From an uncultured Lachnospiraceae bacterium (GTDB lineage Bacteria; Bacillota; Clostridia; Lachnospirales; Lachnospiraceae), in the NCBI GenBank assembly GCA_910578645.1, contig CAJTQI010000007.1, forward strand, positions 1-64,000: a stretch of 64,000 nucleotides of DNA, read 5' to 3'. The translations under genes were made by a program, and so were the position numbers. Under the pieces are notes generated by a model. The model was not told the origin of the DNA. It was given only the letters and a program-made list of their open reading frames with translations, and ran no database searches. Position 1 is the first letter of the stretch. Every line of letters begins with the position of its first letter. Positions 46,240 to 55,757 of this stretch are shown in pieces.

Positions 46240-46857
46240 CTAACGGATAAAATTCGTCCGCTCAAAAGGCTCTCTCTCAGGCAAACCGTAGGCCTCCTTT
46301 CCAAGCGCAATACTTTTCATAAGGAAAGACATATTTCTCGCCAACGTGCGCATACCCTGCAATCCTTCCGCATCCTGTTTCGCCTCTCCCGGCGCTCTTC
46401 CATGAATGCTGTTCCAATACTGACCGGAGGCAACCGGCATACCAGAAATCGTAAAAAACTTATTCAGCTCATCGAATGTGGCCGACAATCCGCCCCTGCG
46501 GGCCGCCACCACACTTGCGCCGACTTTCATCGTCTTGTCAAAATGGGAACTGTAGAAAAGCCTTGTCAGAAACGCCACCAGTGTCGCATTGGCCGACGCA
46601 TAATACACGGGGCTTCCCACCACCAGGCCATCACAAGCCTCGAATTTCGGCGCCGTCTCATTCACCAAATCTTCAAACACACACTTGCCTTTCTGTGCGC
46701 AGGCGCCACAACCGATACATCCCCTTATGGCCTGATTGCCTATATGGAGAATCTCCGTTTCGATTCCTTCTTGTGCAAAAACCGTTTCCATCTCATGGAG
46801 CGCAACATAGGTATTCCCTGCTGCCCGTGGACTGCCGTTAATCATCAATACTTTCAT
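46240..46857 (-). CDS. Iron-sulfur flavoprotein / NADPH-dependent FMN reductase family
   Basis: A 205-residue cytoplasmic redox protein with a flavodoxin-like fold. The FMN phosphate loop is INGSPRAAGNT (6-16), and a compact cysteine cluster C47-x2-C50-x2-C53-x5-C59 (GCIGCGACAQKGKC) matches the [4Fe-4S] site of iron-sulfur flavoproteins. SPVYYASANATL is the second FMN-contact region. ATG 46857 is chosen because GGAGG lies five bases before it. It is the last gene of a redox run with two aldo/keto reductases, 43 bp after the nearest. Its 34-nt leader is nearly the same as that of the DUF3737 gene. Confidence 0.88.
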   Translation of the reverse strand: MKVLMINGSPRAAGNTYVALHEMETVFAQEGIETEILHIGNQAIRGCIGCGACAQKGKCVFEDLVNETAPKFEACDGLVVGSPVYYASANATLVAFLTRLFYSSHFDKTMKVGASVVAARRGGLSATFDELNKFFTISGMPVASGQYWNSIHGRAPGEAKQDAEGLQGMRTLARNMSFLMKSIALGKEAYGLPEREPFERTNFIR

Positions 46858-46900
46858 CTTTTCCTCCATTCCAAAGCGTCATAAATTTCCAGTTTCAACC

Positions 46901-48031
46901 TTATCCTTTTAATTTCGCGCAGAAATCCGCCATGGCTTCCGAAATCTTAATCTGTTGGGGGCATACCGCCTCACAACTTCGGCATCCGACACAGGCGGAG
47001 GGCTGTTTATCTTCCGGCACTGCCATAAGCGCCATCGGTGCGATAAATCCGCCACCGGTAAAGTTATGTTCATTGTACAATTCAATCAAGGACGGTATAT
47101 CGATTCCTTTGGGGCAATGGCTTGTACAGTACCTGCATGCCGTACAGGGCAAAATATTCTGCTTCACCATATCGTCAGCTATGCCAAGCAGCGTCTCCAT
47201 CTCTTCGCCGCTCAGTTTCCTCTCCGTCTCAAAGGTATGTATGTTATCTCTAAGCTGCTCCATATCCGACATGCCGGACAATGTCACTACCACGCCATCA
47301 ATGCTCTGTAGAAACCGAAACGCCCATGCAGGAACGTTTTCGTCAGGGCGCATGGCAGACAGCTTCTGTGCCGCCGTATCAGACAGCTTGGCAAGCCTAC
47401 CGCCGCGCAGCGGCTCCATAACCCAGACCGGAATGTCGTACTCTTTTAAAAGTTGTACCTTCGCCTTGGCATCCTGGAAAGACCAGTCCAGCCAATTGAG
47501 CTGAATCTGGCAAAACTCCATGCTCTCCCCATAAGCCTCCAAGAAACGCTTCATCACGTCATAGCTCCCGTGTGCCGAGAATCCAAGGTGGCGTATTCTC
47601 CCGTTCTCTTTCTGTTTCAAAAGATAATCATAGATACCGTATTTGGGCTCAAGGTATGCATCGATATTCATCTCGCATACGTTGTGGAACAGATAGAAAT
47701 CGAAATATTCCACCTGGCACTTCACAAGCTGTTTCTCAAAAATTTCCTCCACCTTGTCCATATTGGAAAGGTCATAACCCGGGAATTTTGTCGCCAGGTA
47801 AAAACTTTCCCGCGGGTATTTGCCAAGAATACGCCCCATCACTGTCTCAGAGTTACCCTCGTGATACCCCCACGCCGTGTCATAATAATTGACGCCCTTC
47901 TCCATGGCATAGGCAACCATTTCCTGTGCCTGTGCCTCATTGATATCCCCGTCACTCTCTCCGGTAGGCAGGCGCATTGCCCCGAAACCTAATGCGGATA
48001 ATTTTAAATCCTGAAACTCTCTGTAAACCAT
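46901..48031 (-). CDS. Aldo/keto reductase with C-terminal 2[4Fe-4S] ferredoxin domain
   Basis: A 376-residue oxidoreductase. The TIM-barrel part (about 1-275) has the aldo/keto reductase tetrad region NYYDTAWGYHEGNSE and the GFSAHGS strand. The C-terminus (about 285-376) carries two ferredoxin-type cysteine clusters (CTACRYCTSHCPKGI and CVGCRSCEAVCPQQI). These enzymes are common in anaerobes and probably exchange electrons with ferredoxin or flavoproteins. ATG 48031 is used, with GAGGT before it. The partner may be the Fe-S flavoprotein encoded next. A paralogue of the same architecture lies at 56882-58003. Confidence 0.92.
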   Translation of the reverse strand: MVYREFQDLKLSALGFGAMRLPTGESDGDINEAQAQEMVAYAMEKGVNYYDTAWGYHEGNSETVMGRILGKYPRESFYLATKFPGYDLSNMDKVEEIFEKQLVKCQVEYFDFYLFHNVCEMNIDAYLEPKYGIYDYLLKQKENGRIRHLGFSAHGSYDVMKRFLEAYGESMEFCQIQLNWLDWSFQDAKAKVQLLKEYDIPVWVMEPLRGGRLAKLSDTAAQKLSAMRPDENVPAWAFRFLQSIDGVVVTLSGMSDMEQLRDNIHTFETERKLSGEEMETLLGIADDMVKQNILPCTACRYCTSHCPKGIDIPSLIELYNEHNFTGGGFIAPMALMAVPEDKQPSACVGCRSCEAVCPQQIKISEAMADFCAKLKG

Positions 48032-48172
48032 CTCTACCTCATTTCTGCGCTGCTTTCGTCCTAACCCTGCCACGGTAACACATTTGTCAGGTTTGTGCCA
48101 AACAGCGCCCAGACACAAATCCTCCGACTAAAAATTTCATTTCCAATTTTACTATATCTGGCAGCACATCGT

Positions 48173-49174
48173 CTATTTCCCGGCAGCCGGTATGTTCTGT
48201 GCCATAACGCCCACCAGGCTATGGGGCACATAGGGTTCTTCCAGATATGCGCTCTCCTCCAAAGACAGTTTTAGTCCCACCGCCTTCGCCGCCCCCTCGA
48301 TATGGTGAAATTTCGTGGCGCCCACCACAGGAGCCGTCACTTTTGTAAGAAGCCATGCGAGGGAAATTTCCGTCATAGAAACACCTCTCTTCTCCGCCAA
48401 CTTAGCCACTCTTTCTACGATGATGTTATCCTGCCCGGCCGTCCCGTCGTATTTCATTTTCGCGTAGCCGTCCTCTTTCATACGCTTCGACGTCTCCCCC
48501 GGACGTTTTGAAAGGCGTCCGCCCGCCAACGCACTGTAGGGCGTCATGGCAATTCCGTCTTCTAAGCAAAGCTTAGCCATCTCCCGTTCTTCTTCACGGA
48601 AAATCAAATTGTAGTGTCCCTGTACGGACACAAACTTTGCAAATCCTTCTTTATCCGCAAGCGCATTTGCCCTGGCAAGTTGATATGCATAACAGTTGGA
48701 TATGCCAATATAGCGGGCTTTTCCTGCCTGCACGACTCGGTTTAACCCATCCATGATGTCATAGAGAGGCGTCCCGTAATCCCACATATGGTATATATAC
48801 AAATCTACATAGTCCATGCCCAGGTTGCTCAGGCTCTGGTCAATCATACGCCCGATATGCTGCTGTCCCGTAATCCCTTTCTCAATCTCTTCCCTCGTCC
48901 GTGGAACAAATTTCGTGGCAACCACAACTTCGTCACGCTTCGCATAACCCTTAAGCGCGCGTCCCACATACTGCTCGCTTGTTCCGCCCTGGTAGCCAAT
49001 CGCCGTGTCATAGAAATTGACCCCAAGCTCCAGGCCCCGTCTGATAATCTCACGTGAATGGGCTTCGTCGAGAGTCCATGAGTGTTGCCCTTTTCCTGCC
49101 TCCCCAAAACCCATGCACCCCATACAGATACGTGATACGGTCAAATCCGTATTTCCAAGTTTCGTGTATTCCAT
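48173..49174 (-). CDS. Aldo/keto reductase
   Basis: A 333-residue NADPH-dependent reductase of the YhdN/AKR type without an iron-sulfur extension. It has the N-terminal YTKLGNTDLTVSRICMGCMGFG, catalytic-region NFYDTAIGYQGGTSE with Asp and Tyr, the GISNCYAYQLARA strand, and the cofactor-binding PVVGATKFHHIEGA. ATG 49174 with AGGAGG upstream is preferred to a much longer frame that would overlap the DUF3737 gene. It lies between the DUF3737 gene and the Fe-S aldo/keto reductase on the same strand. Confidence 0.92.
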   Translation of the reverse strand: MEYTKLGNTDLTVSRICMGCMGFGEAGKGQHSWTLDEAHSREIIRRGLELGVNFYDTAIGYQGGTSEQYVGRALKGYAKRDEVVVATKFVPRTREEIEKGITGQQHIGRMIDQSLSNLGMDYVDLYIYHMWDYGTPLYDIMDGLNRVVQAGKARYIGISNCYAYQLARANALADKEGFAKFVSVQGHYNLIFREEEREMAKLCLEDGIAMTPYSALAGGRLSKRPGETSKRMKEDGYAKMKYDGTAGQDNIIVERVAKLAEKRGVSMTEISLAWLLTKVTAPVVGATKFHHIEGAAKAVGLKLSLEESAYLEEPYVPHSLVGVMAQNIPAAGK

Positions 49175-49308
49175 ATACCGATACCTCCTGCACATCCTCG
49201 CCAGGCCAAAGCCCTGCGCGCATTTCCGTATTATCTCAGTCCAAATATTGCCCTTCTTTTGCCATAAACAGGATAAATTTCCCTGCTGTACAACCTGGCA
49301 TACTCCGG

Positions 49309-50157
49309 TCAGGCGCAGCATTTTCCTTTTATGACAATCTCCCCGTGAGAATCTCCGTCATCCTGTATGATTTCGCCCACCTCAGGAACCTGTATCTTCC
49401 CTGACGCCGGATTCTTGATACTCATCACAGGAGTTGTAATCACTGCTTCCACTTCCGATTTCTCAAAGCACAGGTCGGTATCAATCATCTCACAGTCAAT
49501 CAGTTTCAAGTTCTTACAATAACAAAGAGGCTGCGTGCCGATAATCTTGCAGTTCTCGAAAGTCACATTTTCGCAGTACCATGCAAGATACTCTCCCTTA
49601 ACGACACAGTTTCTGACCGTCACATTCTTCGCATGCCAGAAAGCATCCTTCGTATCAAAGACACAATTTTCAAACACCGAATCCCGGATGTACTGGAACG
49701 AATATTTTCCTTTCAGCTCCACCCCATGGAAGTGCAAGTTGTCTGAGCGCATCATAAAATATTCACCCTGGACGGTACAGTCTTTCATCTCGATATCCTG
49801 TACGGACCAGCCAAATTCCGGGGAAATAATGTCGCACCCGCTCATCTTTATGCGCCTGCACTCCCGCAGGGCTTTAATACCATGTAGTTTCGTATCCGCA
49901 ATCACAATATCCTCAGAGTACCACAACGCCGCACGGCACAACTCTGTCATCTCCGAACCCGTAATCTCCAACGTCCGGTCATGCCAGAACGGATAGCGTA
50001 AATTGAAGAAACAGTCTGCCACATGCACATCGCTGCTTTCCTTCAAAGCGCTTTCACCGTCTGCGGGACCGTCGAAAGAACAATTCTTAAGCGAAACATC
50101 TCTGCTTGCATACAGTGCCCGTTCCATATCAAAAGTTTCATTCATAATCGTCTTCAT
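49309..50157 (-). CDS. DUF3737 family right-handed beta-helix protein
   Basis: A 282-residue protein made of short repeating strands with regularly spaced Cys, Asn and Phe (VFENCVFDTKDAFWHAKNV, TVRNCVVKGEYLAWYC, VTFENCKIIGTQPLCYC), the pattern of the DUF3737 beta-helix family. It is cytoplasmic by lack of a signal. Family members accompany redox and AraC genes in many Firmicutes, but no activity is established. ATG 50157 has GGAGG five bases upstream. It is the first gene of the redox run and is preceded by the promoter at 50330-50358. Confidence 0.88.
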   Translation of the reverse strand: MKTIMNETFDMERALYASRDVSLKNCSFDGPADGESALKESSDVHVADCFFNLRYPFWHDRTLEITGSEMTELCRAALWYSEDIVIADTKLHGIKALRECRRIKMSGCDIISPEFGWSVQDIEMKDCTVQGEYFMMRSDNLHFHGVELKGKYSFQYIRDSVFENCVFDTKDAFWHAKNVTVRNCVVKGEYLAWYCENVTFENCKIIGTQPLCYCKNLKLIDCEMIDTDLCFEKSEVEAVITTPVMSIKNPASGKIQVPEVGEIIQDDGDSHGEIVIKGKCCA

Positions 50158-50329
50158 ATTTTCCTCCATTCCGAAGCGTCACAAATTCTAGCTGAACTTG
50201 CTTGGTTTGTTGAACTACATCGTCCGTCAGAGAATTTTGGTAACCTCAAATTTATTCTCTCAGTCTGCAAATTTAGCTGCAAGCACAAAATTGGTTCAAA
50301 TAAAACGTTTTTTAATGTTCACTGAGGGT

Positions 50330-50358
50330 ACTATACAACATTTTAACACAAACAGCAA
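50330..50358 (-). promoter_or_regulatory. Promoter of the DUF3737-aldo/keto reductase run
   Basis: On the minus strand TTGCTG (50353-50358), 17 bp, then TATAGT (50330-50335). It lies between the AraC gene and the DUF3737 gene, so the redox genes have their own start site even though the AraC gene lies upstream on the same strand. The leader to the first ATG is about 165 nt. Confidence 0.6.
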
Positions 50359-50404
50359 ATACTCATGTTGAATGTCACCATATGCCTCAAAAGTATATGA
50401 CATC

Positions 50405-51142
50405 CTAAAGCCTGCTGTGCACATATTTCTCCCGATACTTCTTAGGCGTGTCCCCTGTGTATAGCCGGAACATCTTGGTAAAATAGCTCTGGGAAGAAAA
50501 GGCAAAGGCCGCACTGACCTCGGCACATGAACAGTCCGAGCCAAGCAGCATGTTCTGGGCCGCTTTCAGTTTGCTTTCCATAATGTACTCCGTCACCGTC
50601 CTCCCTGTCTCTTTTTTAAACAAGGACGATAAATAATCCGGATTCTTTTGCACTCTTTGCGCTATATCCGCCACGCGGATGACACTGTTTAGATGATGGG
50701 AAATATAATCCATACACTGCATCACCGTCTTGGAGTAAATTTTTCCCCTTTTCAAATATGCCATATAACCTGTAAAATATCTGACGGCCTCTTCATGGAG
50801 CGCACGCACCGCCTCTACGCTTTTGCATTTATCCATCTGCTGAATATAATAATCACTGGAAGTATACGCTTTCTCACTGTCCATTCCTCCCGTAATCGCA
50901 AACCGTATCACCAAGGTCATAGAGGCCACAAACAAATATTTCATATTCGTAAGCGGTTCATCCGACAAATGCCCCTGTTTTCCGGCGCAAAAAACCCTAC
51001 GCGCCTCCTCCACCGCCCGGAAATCCCCGTCCCGTACATATCGGTACATGCGCATCTCCTCTTCATACTCGCTGTGATGAAAATCATTTTCCCGGTTTAT
51101 ATGCTCCAAATAAGAAATCTGCTGCGTCACTTTTCTTCTCAT
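50405..51142 (-). CDS. AraC-family transcriptional regulator
   Basis: A 245-residue regulator. The N-terminal about 130 residues are helical and unrecognised, without a cupin motif. The C-terminal about 100 residues form the AraC double helix-turn-helix (RVADIAQRVQKNPDYLSSLFKK and CAEVSAAFAFSSQSYFTKMFR, ending in TPKKYREKY). It is on the same strand as and directly upstream of the redox run and divergent from the GH3 gene, so either could be its target. Confidence 0.9.
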   Translation of the reverse strand: MRRKVTQQISYLEHINRENDFHHSEYEEEMRMYRYVRDGDFRAVEEARRVFCAGKQGHLSDEPLTNMKYLFVASMTLVIRFAITGGMDSEKAYTSSDYYIQQMDKCKSVEAVRALHEEAVRYFTGYMAYLKRGKIYSKTVMQCMDYISHHLNSVIRVADIAQRVQKNPDYLSSLFKKETGRTVTEYIMESKLKAAQNMLLGSDCSCAEVSAAFAFSSQSYFTKMFRLYTGDTPKKYREKYVHSRL

Positions 51143-51407
51143 GCCAAACTATCCCTAAGCACAAATCATACCGTGCCTGCCTTTCTAAAACACTTCGTTC
51201 CGATACGCTTATTCCATATAAGAATACTAACATTTTTCCAAGCATTTTAATAGATTATTTCTCTATTTTTTACCATAATCTTTTTATACAAGTGTAGCGT
51301 CCCATGACAGCAAAACACTGATTATCCATTGTCATGGCGACTAACACATAAGTAGAAACCACCCCGTCGCAGTCTGGCGGGGAATTAATAGAAAGGAAAG
51401 GAATAGC

Positions 51408-53933
51408 ATGAACAGAACATTAAAAGAATTTACGCTGCCCGGCGCCCCTTCACAGGCTGTACAGCCTCATGAAGCACCGCACCGCGAGACAGCAAGAAAA
51501 GCCGCCGAAGAAGGCTTCGTCCTTCTCAAGAACGAACACCATGTACTACCCGTGGCGAAAGGGACGAAACTGGCGCTCTATGGTCCTGGCGCTTCCAACC
51601 CCATCAAAGGCGGAACCGGTTCCGGCGACGTGAACGAACGTGAAGTAGTAAGCATCTGCGACGGCTTAAAACAGGCGGGCTATGAAATCACTACGCAAGA
51701 GTGGATTGACCGTTTCCGCAAGCTGTATGAACAGTCCCGTCTTAACTGGCGCCAGAAAATATGGGATGAAGTGGCTAAATCCACAGATGTCACAATGGCT
51801 TTCTTCAACGCATACACTTCCCTGCAGTATGCTATGCCTGCAGGCGACATTCCCACCAAGACAGACGCAGAAACTGCCGTATATGTCATCAGCCGTATTG
51901 CAGGTGAAGCCGCCGACCGTTTCGATAAAGGAAGCGACTATTACCTAAGCGACGAAGAAGCGCAAATCTTAAAGACCATCTGCACACTTTACAAAGACGT
52001 GATTCTCCTCATTAACTCCGGCGGTATTATCGACCTTTCCTTCTTAGATACATATGAGAATATCTCCGGCGTGGTGCTTATTTCCCAACCGGGAATGGAA
52101 ACCGGGAATGCGGTTGCATCTATCCTCTCAGGAGAAGTAACACCCAGCGGAAAGTTGACCGATACCTGGGCATATAAATATGAAGATTACCCGAACTCCA
52201 AAACTTTCTCACATAACAACGGGAATGTGGAGAGCGAGAAATATGAAGAAGGTATCTATGTCGGCTACCGTTATTTTGACACCTTCCGGATTCCCGTACG
52301 GTATCCTTTCGGATACGGACTGTCCTACACGGACTTTGACATCAACGTCAAGAATATTGCCAAATCATCCGAGGATTCCGTCTGCGTGACCGTCAGCGTG
52401 AAAAACACCGGAGACAGTTACAGCGGCAAAGAAGTGGTACAAGTCTACGCATCCTGCCCACAGGATAAGATGGAAAAAGAGTACCGCCGCCTAACAGGTT
52501 TTGCGAAGACAAAACTGCTTGCTCCGGGCCAGTCCCAGGAACTGTCCATCGAAATTCCGCTCTATACCCTCGCCTCCTTCTGCACCAAGACACCCGGATG
52601 GGTTCTGGAAAAAGGCGTTTATGGACTTTTTGTAGGCAACAGTATCGCCGACGCCTCCCTGGCAGGCACCTTCAATCTGGATGAAGATGCACTGCTTGTC
52701 AAGACAGAGCATATCTGCCCGCTAAAAGAAGAGTTGGAAGAGCTGTCAGCTCCCAAAGAGGCCGTAACGGCATTGAGAAATGCATGGCTTACCGATGCCG
52801 GCAAAGTGCCTGCCCTTACATTCAGTGCCTCCGGCCTAAAGACAGAGACGGTCATTTACGGCAAAGAACAAGATAATATTTCTCCTGAAGTACGTCAGTT
52901 CGTAGATTCTCTAAGCACCGAGCAACTGATTCTTCTTGCCACCGGAGACCCCGGCAAGAGTCAGGATGCCAACGAAGAACAAAAGGAAAGCGCCCTCGGT
53001 TCCGCAGGCATCTCCGTGCCCGGTTCTGCTGCCCAGACAAGTAGCTGCGCCCTGGCAGACAAGAATCTGTCTCCCATCGTCCTGGCAGACGGGCCCGCCG
53101 GACTGCGCCTACTTCAGAGTTACCCGGTGGCCAACGGGGAAATACAGCCTGTTCCTTTCGAGATGAGCATAGAACATGGCTTCCTCGTAAAAAATACTGA
53201 TTTTGGCGACGCAGAACTTTATTATCAGTACTGCACAGCCTTCCCCATCGGAACACTGCTTGCCCAGACTTGGGACAAAGAAGTGCTTCAGGAAGTAGGT
53301 AAGGCAGTCGCGGAAGAGATGAATTTGTTCTATGTAACCCTCTGGCTTGCCCCGGGCATGAATATCCACCGCAATCCTCTGTGCGGGCGTAACTTTGAAT
53401 ATTACTCAGAGGACCCGCTTCTCTCCGGCAAGATGGCTGCCGCTATGACAGACGGCGTACAGTCCGTGTACGGATGCGGAACCACAATCAAACACTTTGC
53501 ATGTAATAACCAGGAAGACAACCGTATGGGTTCCGATTCTGTCATCTCCGAACGTACCCTGCGGGAAATCTATCTGAAAGGTTTCGAAATTGCCGTAAAA
53601 GAAAGCCAGCCTATGTCCATCATGACAAGCTACAACCTAGTAAACGGCATCCATGCCGCCAACAATTATGACCTGTGCACGAAGGCTGCCCGCGACGAGT
53701 GGGGCTTCCGGGGCGTGTTCATGACCGACTGGACCACCACCCAGAATGGTCCCGACTGTACCGCATCCGGCTGTATGCGCGCCGGAAATGATTTGGTTAT
53801 GCCGGGCGTACCGGGCGACCATGACAACATCCGCGCGTCCTTGGCAGACGGAAGCTTATCGCTGGATGAGCTGAAACTTTGTATCGCCCACCACGTTAAT
53901 ATTGTGTGGAAATCTAATCGGTATGAAGGGTGA
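51408..53933 (+). CDS. GH3 beta-glucosidase/xylosidase with permuted domain order
   Basis: An 841-residue glycoside hydrolase. In the usual GH3 order the TIM barrel with the nucleophile comes first. Here the (alpha/beta)6 sandwich is N-terminal (about 20-270; EEGFVLLKNEHHVLPV, GTGSGDVN, VVLISQPGMETG), then the fibronectin-III-like domain (about 310-440; FGYGLSYTDFDI, GKEVVQVYAS), and the TIM barrel is C-terminal (about 500-841), with KHFACNNQEDNR and nucleophile Asp774 in VFMTDWTTT. This inverted layout is a known GH3 subgroup in rumen and gut bacteria. No signal peptide is visible, so it is intracellular. Substrate could be cellobiose-type glucosides or xylosides. Confidence 0.92.
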   Translation: MNRTLKEFTLPGAPSQAVQPHEAPHRETARKAAEEGFVLLKNEHHVLPVAKGTKLALYGPGASNPIKGGTGSGDVNEREVVSICDGLKQAGYEITTQEWIDRFRKLYEQSRLNWRQKIWDEVAKSTDVTMAFFNAYTSLQYAMPAGDIPTKTDAETAVYVISRIAGEAADRFDKGSDYYLSDEEAQILKTICTLYKDVILLINSGGIIDLSFLDTYENISGVVLISQPGMETGNAVASILSGEVTPSGKLTDTWAYKYEDYPNSKTFSHNNGNVESEKYEEGIYVGYRYFDTFRIPVRYPFGYGLSYTDFDINVKNIAKSSEDSVCVTVSVKNTGDSYSGKEVVQVYASCPQDKMEKEYRRLTGFAKTKLLAPGQSQELSIEIPLYTLASFCTKTPGWVLEKGVYGLFVGNSIADASLAGTFNLDEDALLVKTEHICPLKEELEELSAPKEAVTALRNAWLTDAGKVPALTFSASGLKTETVIYGKEQDNISPEVRQFVDSLSTEQLILLATGDPGKSQDANEEQKESALGSAGISVPGSAAQTSSCALADKNLSPIVLADGPAGLRLLQSYPVANGEIQPVPFEMSIEHGFLVKNTDFGDAELYYQYCTAFPIGTLLAQTWDKEVLQEVGKAVAEEMNLFYVTLWLAPGMNIHRNPLCGRNFEYYSEDPLLSGKMAAAMTDGVQSVYGCGTTIKHFACNNQEDNRMGSDSVISERTLREIYLKGFEIAVKESQPMSIMTSYNLVNGIHAANNYDLCTKAARDEWGFRGVFMTDWTTTQNGPDCTASGCMRAGNDLVMPGVPGDHDNIRASLADGSLSLDELKLCIAHHVNIVWKSNRYEG

Positions 53934-54012
53934 GAAAATTATATGTCTCGCAAATCAATTTGATAAGCTTCGTCTTGCAAACTCGGATAAGCGGAGGAAT
54001 TTCCTATACCAT

Positions 54013-54050
54013 AAAAAAAGGCTGCACAGCAAAAGTTGTGCAGCTTAGTC
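54013..54050. terminator. Bidirectional terminator between GH3 and DUF4179 genes
   Basis: An 8-bp stem GCTGCACA/TGTGCAGC with A and T runs on both sides (AAAAAAAG before, TTAGTCTTTTC after) separates two convergent genes and can stop transcription in both directions. Confidence 0.8.
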
Positions 54051-54059
54051 TTTTCTATT

Positions 54060-55220
54060 TTATTTTGAAATCGGTATCTCTAGCATCTCAACTTTTTCAT
54101 TTTCATACGATGTCAAAACGATTAGCGCAGCCATCTCATCAACATCAACAACCCGAGCAAAACCCGCTATTTGATACGCATTTGACTTGCTGTTATCTGT
54201 ATATCCCACTCTGCCGGGATTCGCTAAGTATGGTATTCTTGTTCCGTCTTTTAATACAACTCCCTTGACTTCGGGAATGCCAAGATTATCTTCCTTTTCC
54301 ACCGGAGCCACGCTGACAGAATAATTCACTTGGATGGAAATCGGTGAGATGTTGATATCCTCCATCGTGAAACCCGTTCCTTCCACTTTCTGCCCTACCT
54401 TAATATTTTGAGACGAACTGACATCAGAAAGGTTTATTTCAAAATTCCAGTCCCCGACCACTGCAGGAATAATCGCTCCTTTTGAGACCGTTCCCAAATC
54501 TTTAAATTCAACGTGTATTGTCTTGCCGAGAAATGAATCGTTCTTGTCCACAACACTTGCCTGAATAATGTATTCCATATTTCCGTTTTCATCAGTATAA
54601 CGAGAGATAATGCTTCCATCTTCATAACTTTCTATAGATGTTCCATCTTCATATACCGGTGTACCGTTTTCATCAGGGATAATTCCATCATACATGGTTC
54701 CGCTCATATTAACCCATGCGCTTTCATCCTCAGGATTATCTCCCTGATACACATTTACCATATCAAATCCCGGCTCCATTCTATCCGCTACGTTATAACC
54801 AGAAATACGAAATGTCATATATACAAATCTCTCATCCACAATAACCGTATCTGGCTCTATTGTAACACCGTTATTTGTCACAGCAAGCGACGGACTGTCC
54901 GGCTCTTCACTGTACACTTTTGCTATATTCTTTTCCGTAAGCATTTGCTGCTGCTCGTCGGATGCCTGAATATTTCCGTTCATGCCTCTCCCCCAATAAT
55001 GATGGATTGCTGCAACGGCACTTATACTGCTAACTGCAAATATGCAAACGCCTGCGATAACGGCAGCCTGTGTTTTAAACATTTTTTTACCTCTGGTATG
55101 TGTTTTTTTCATATAAACAATATCCTCCTGCTTAATCATTTCAAAGGCCTGATTTGTTTTTTTCAACACAATTTCCGATAACTCTATTTCTTCAGAAAGT
55201 ATAGTTTTTTTATTTGCCAT
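54060..55220 (-). CDS. DUF4179 membrane protein, probable anti-sigma partner
   Basis: A 386-residue single-span protein. A cytoplasmic N-terminus of about 48 residues with a helix (LSEEIELSEIVLKKTNQAFEMI) is followed by a membrane helix (about 49-70; AAVIAGVCIFAVSSISAVAAI) and an extracytoplasmic DUF4179-like beta-rich domain (about 115-240; DTVIVDERFVYMTFRISGYN). The gene starts 10 bp after the sigma factor stop codon. The usual pairing is that the cytoplasmic part binds and restrains the sigma factor until an outside signal is sensed. Anti-sigma function is inferred from layout. Confidence 0.85.
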   Translation of the reverse strand: MANKKTILSEEIELSEIVLKKTNQAFEMIKQEDIVYMKKTHTRGKKMFKTQAAVIAGVCIFAVSSISAVAAIHHYWGRGMNGNIQASDEQQQMLTEKNIAKVYSEEPDSPSLAVTNNGVTIEPDTVIVDERFVYMTFRISGYNVADRMEPGFDMVNVYQGDNPEDESAWVNMSGTMYDGIIPDENGTPVYEDGTSIESYEDGSIISRYTDENGNMEYIIQASVVDKNDSFLGKTIHVEFKDLGTVSKGAIIPAVVGDWNFEINLSDVSSSQNIKVGQKVEGTGFTMEDINISPISIQVNYSVSVAPVEKEDNLGIPEVKGVVLKDGTRIPYLANPGRVGYTDNSKSNAYQIAGFARVVDVDEMAALIVLTSYENEKVEMLEIPISK

Positions 55221-55230
55221 TTCTATCCTC

Positions 55231-55737
55231 CTAACAATCGCGATAATACTTTTCTAATTGTTTTCTTCCTCTTGAAATCCTCGTCTTGACGGTATTTAAT
55301 GGTAATGACAACATTTCCGCAATTTCTCTCATCTTGAACCCCTGACTATAGTACAATTCCATAGGCAATCGATATCGTTCGTCTATAGAAGCATATGCCT
55401 CCTTCAATTCAAGATTATACTCATCACATTTTGACGGTTCCTCATAAGACTCTATATTCTTGTAAGCTGCATTGTCTCTTATGATATCATAGCAATGGTT
55501 GATAAGTATTCTTGTCATCCATGTCTTAAAGAACTCCGGTTTCTTAAGTGTATATAACTTTTCCCAACAAGTAAGAATTGTATCCTGAAGAGCATCTGCA
55601 GCATCTTCTTCATTCATTAGAATTGCAATGGCCGTTCTATACATATCCTTCAAATATAACTGCATCAGTTCGGTAAATGCATCTTTATCATGCCTCTGCG
55701 CCTTCTTTACACAAAACTTTGTTTCAATGCTTTTCAT
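55231..55737 (-). CDS. ECF-type RNA polymerase sigma factor
   Basis: A 168-residue sigma-70-family factor with region 2 (about 18-85; AFTELMQLYLKDMYRTAIAIL, then DALQDTILTCWEKL) and region 4 helix-turn-helix (about 110-165; REIAEMLSLPLNTVKTRISRGRKQLEKYY). ATG 55737 with AGGAG seven bases upstream is preferred; the frame stays open to 55917 but the extra residues are A/T-driven and not family-like. It precedes its DUF4179 partner. A 17-bp perfect inverted repeat lies 21 bp upstream of the start codon and may regulate it. Confidence 0.93.
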   Translation of the reverse strand: MKSIETKFCVKKAQRHDKDAFTELMQLYLKDMYRTAIAILMNEEDAADALQDTILTCWEKLYTLKKPEFFKTWMTRILINHCYDIIRDNAAYKNIESYEEPSKCDEYNLELKEAYASIDERYRLPMELYYSQGFKMREIAEMLSLPLNTVKTRISRGRKQLEKYYRDC

Positions 55738-55757
55738 TAGCTTTCTCCTACGCGCGT

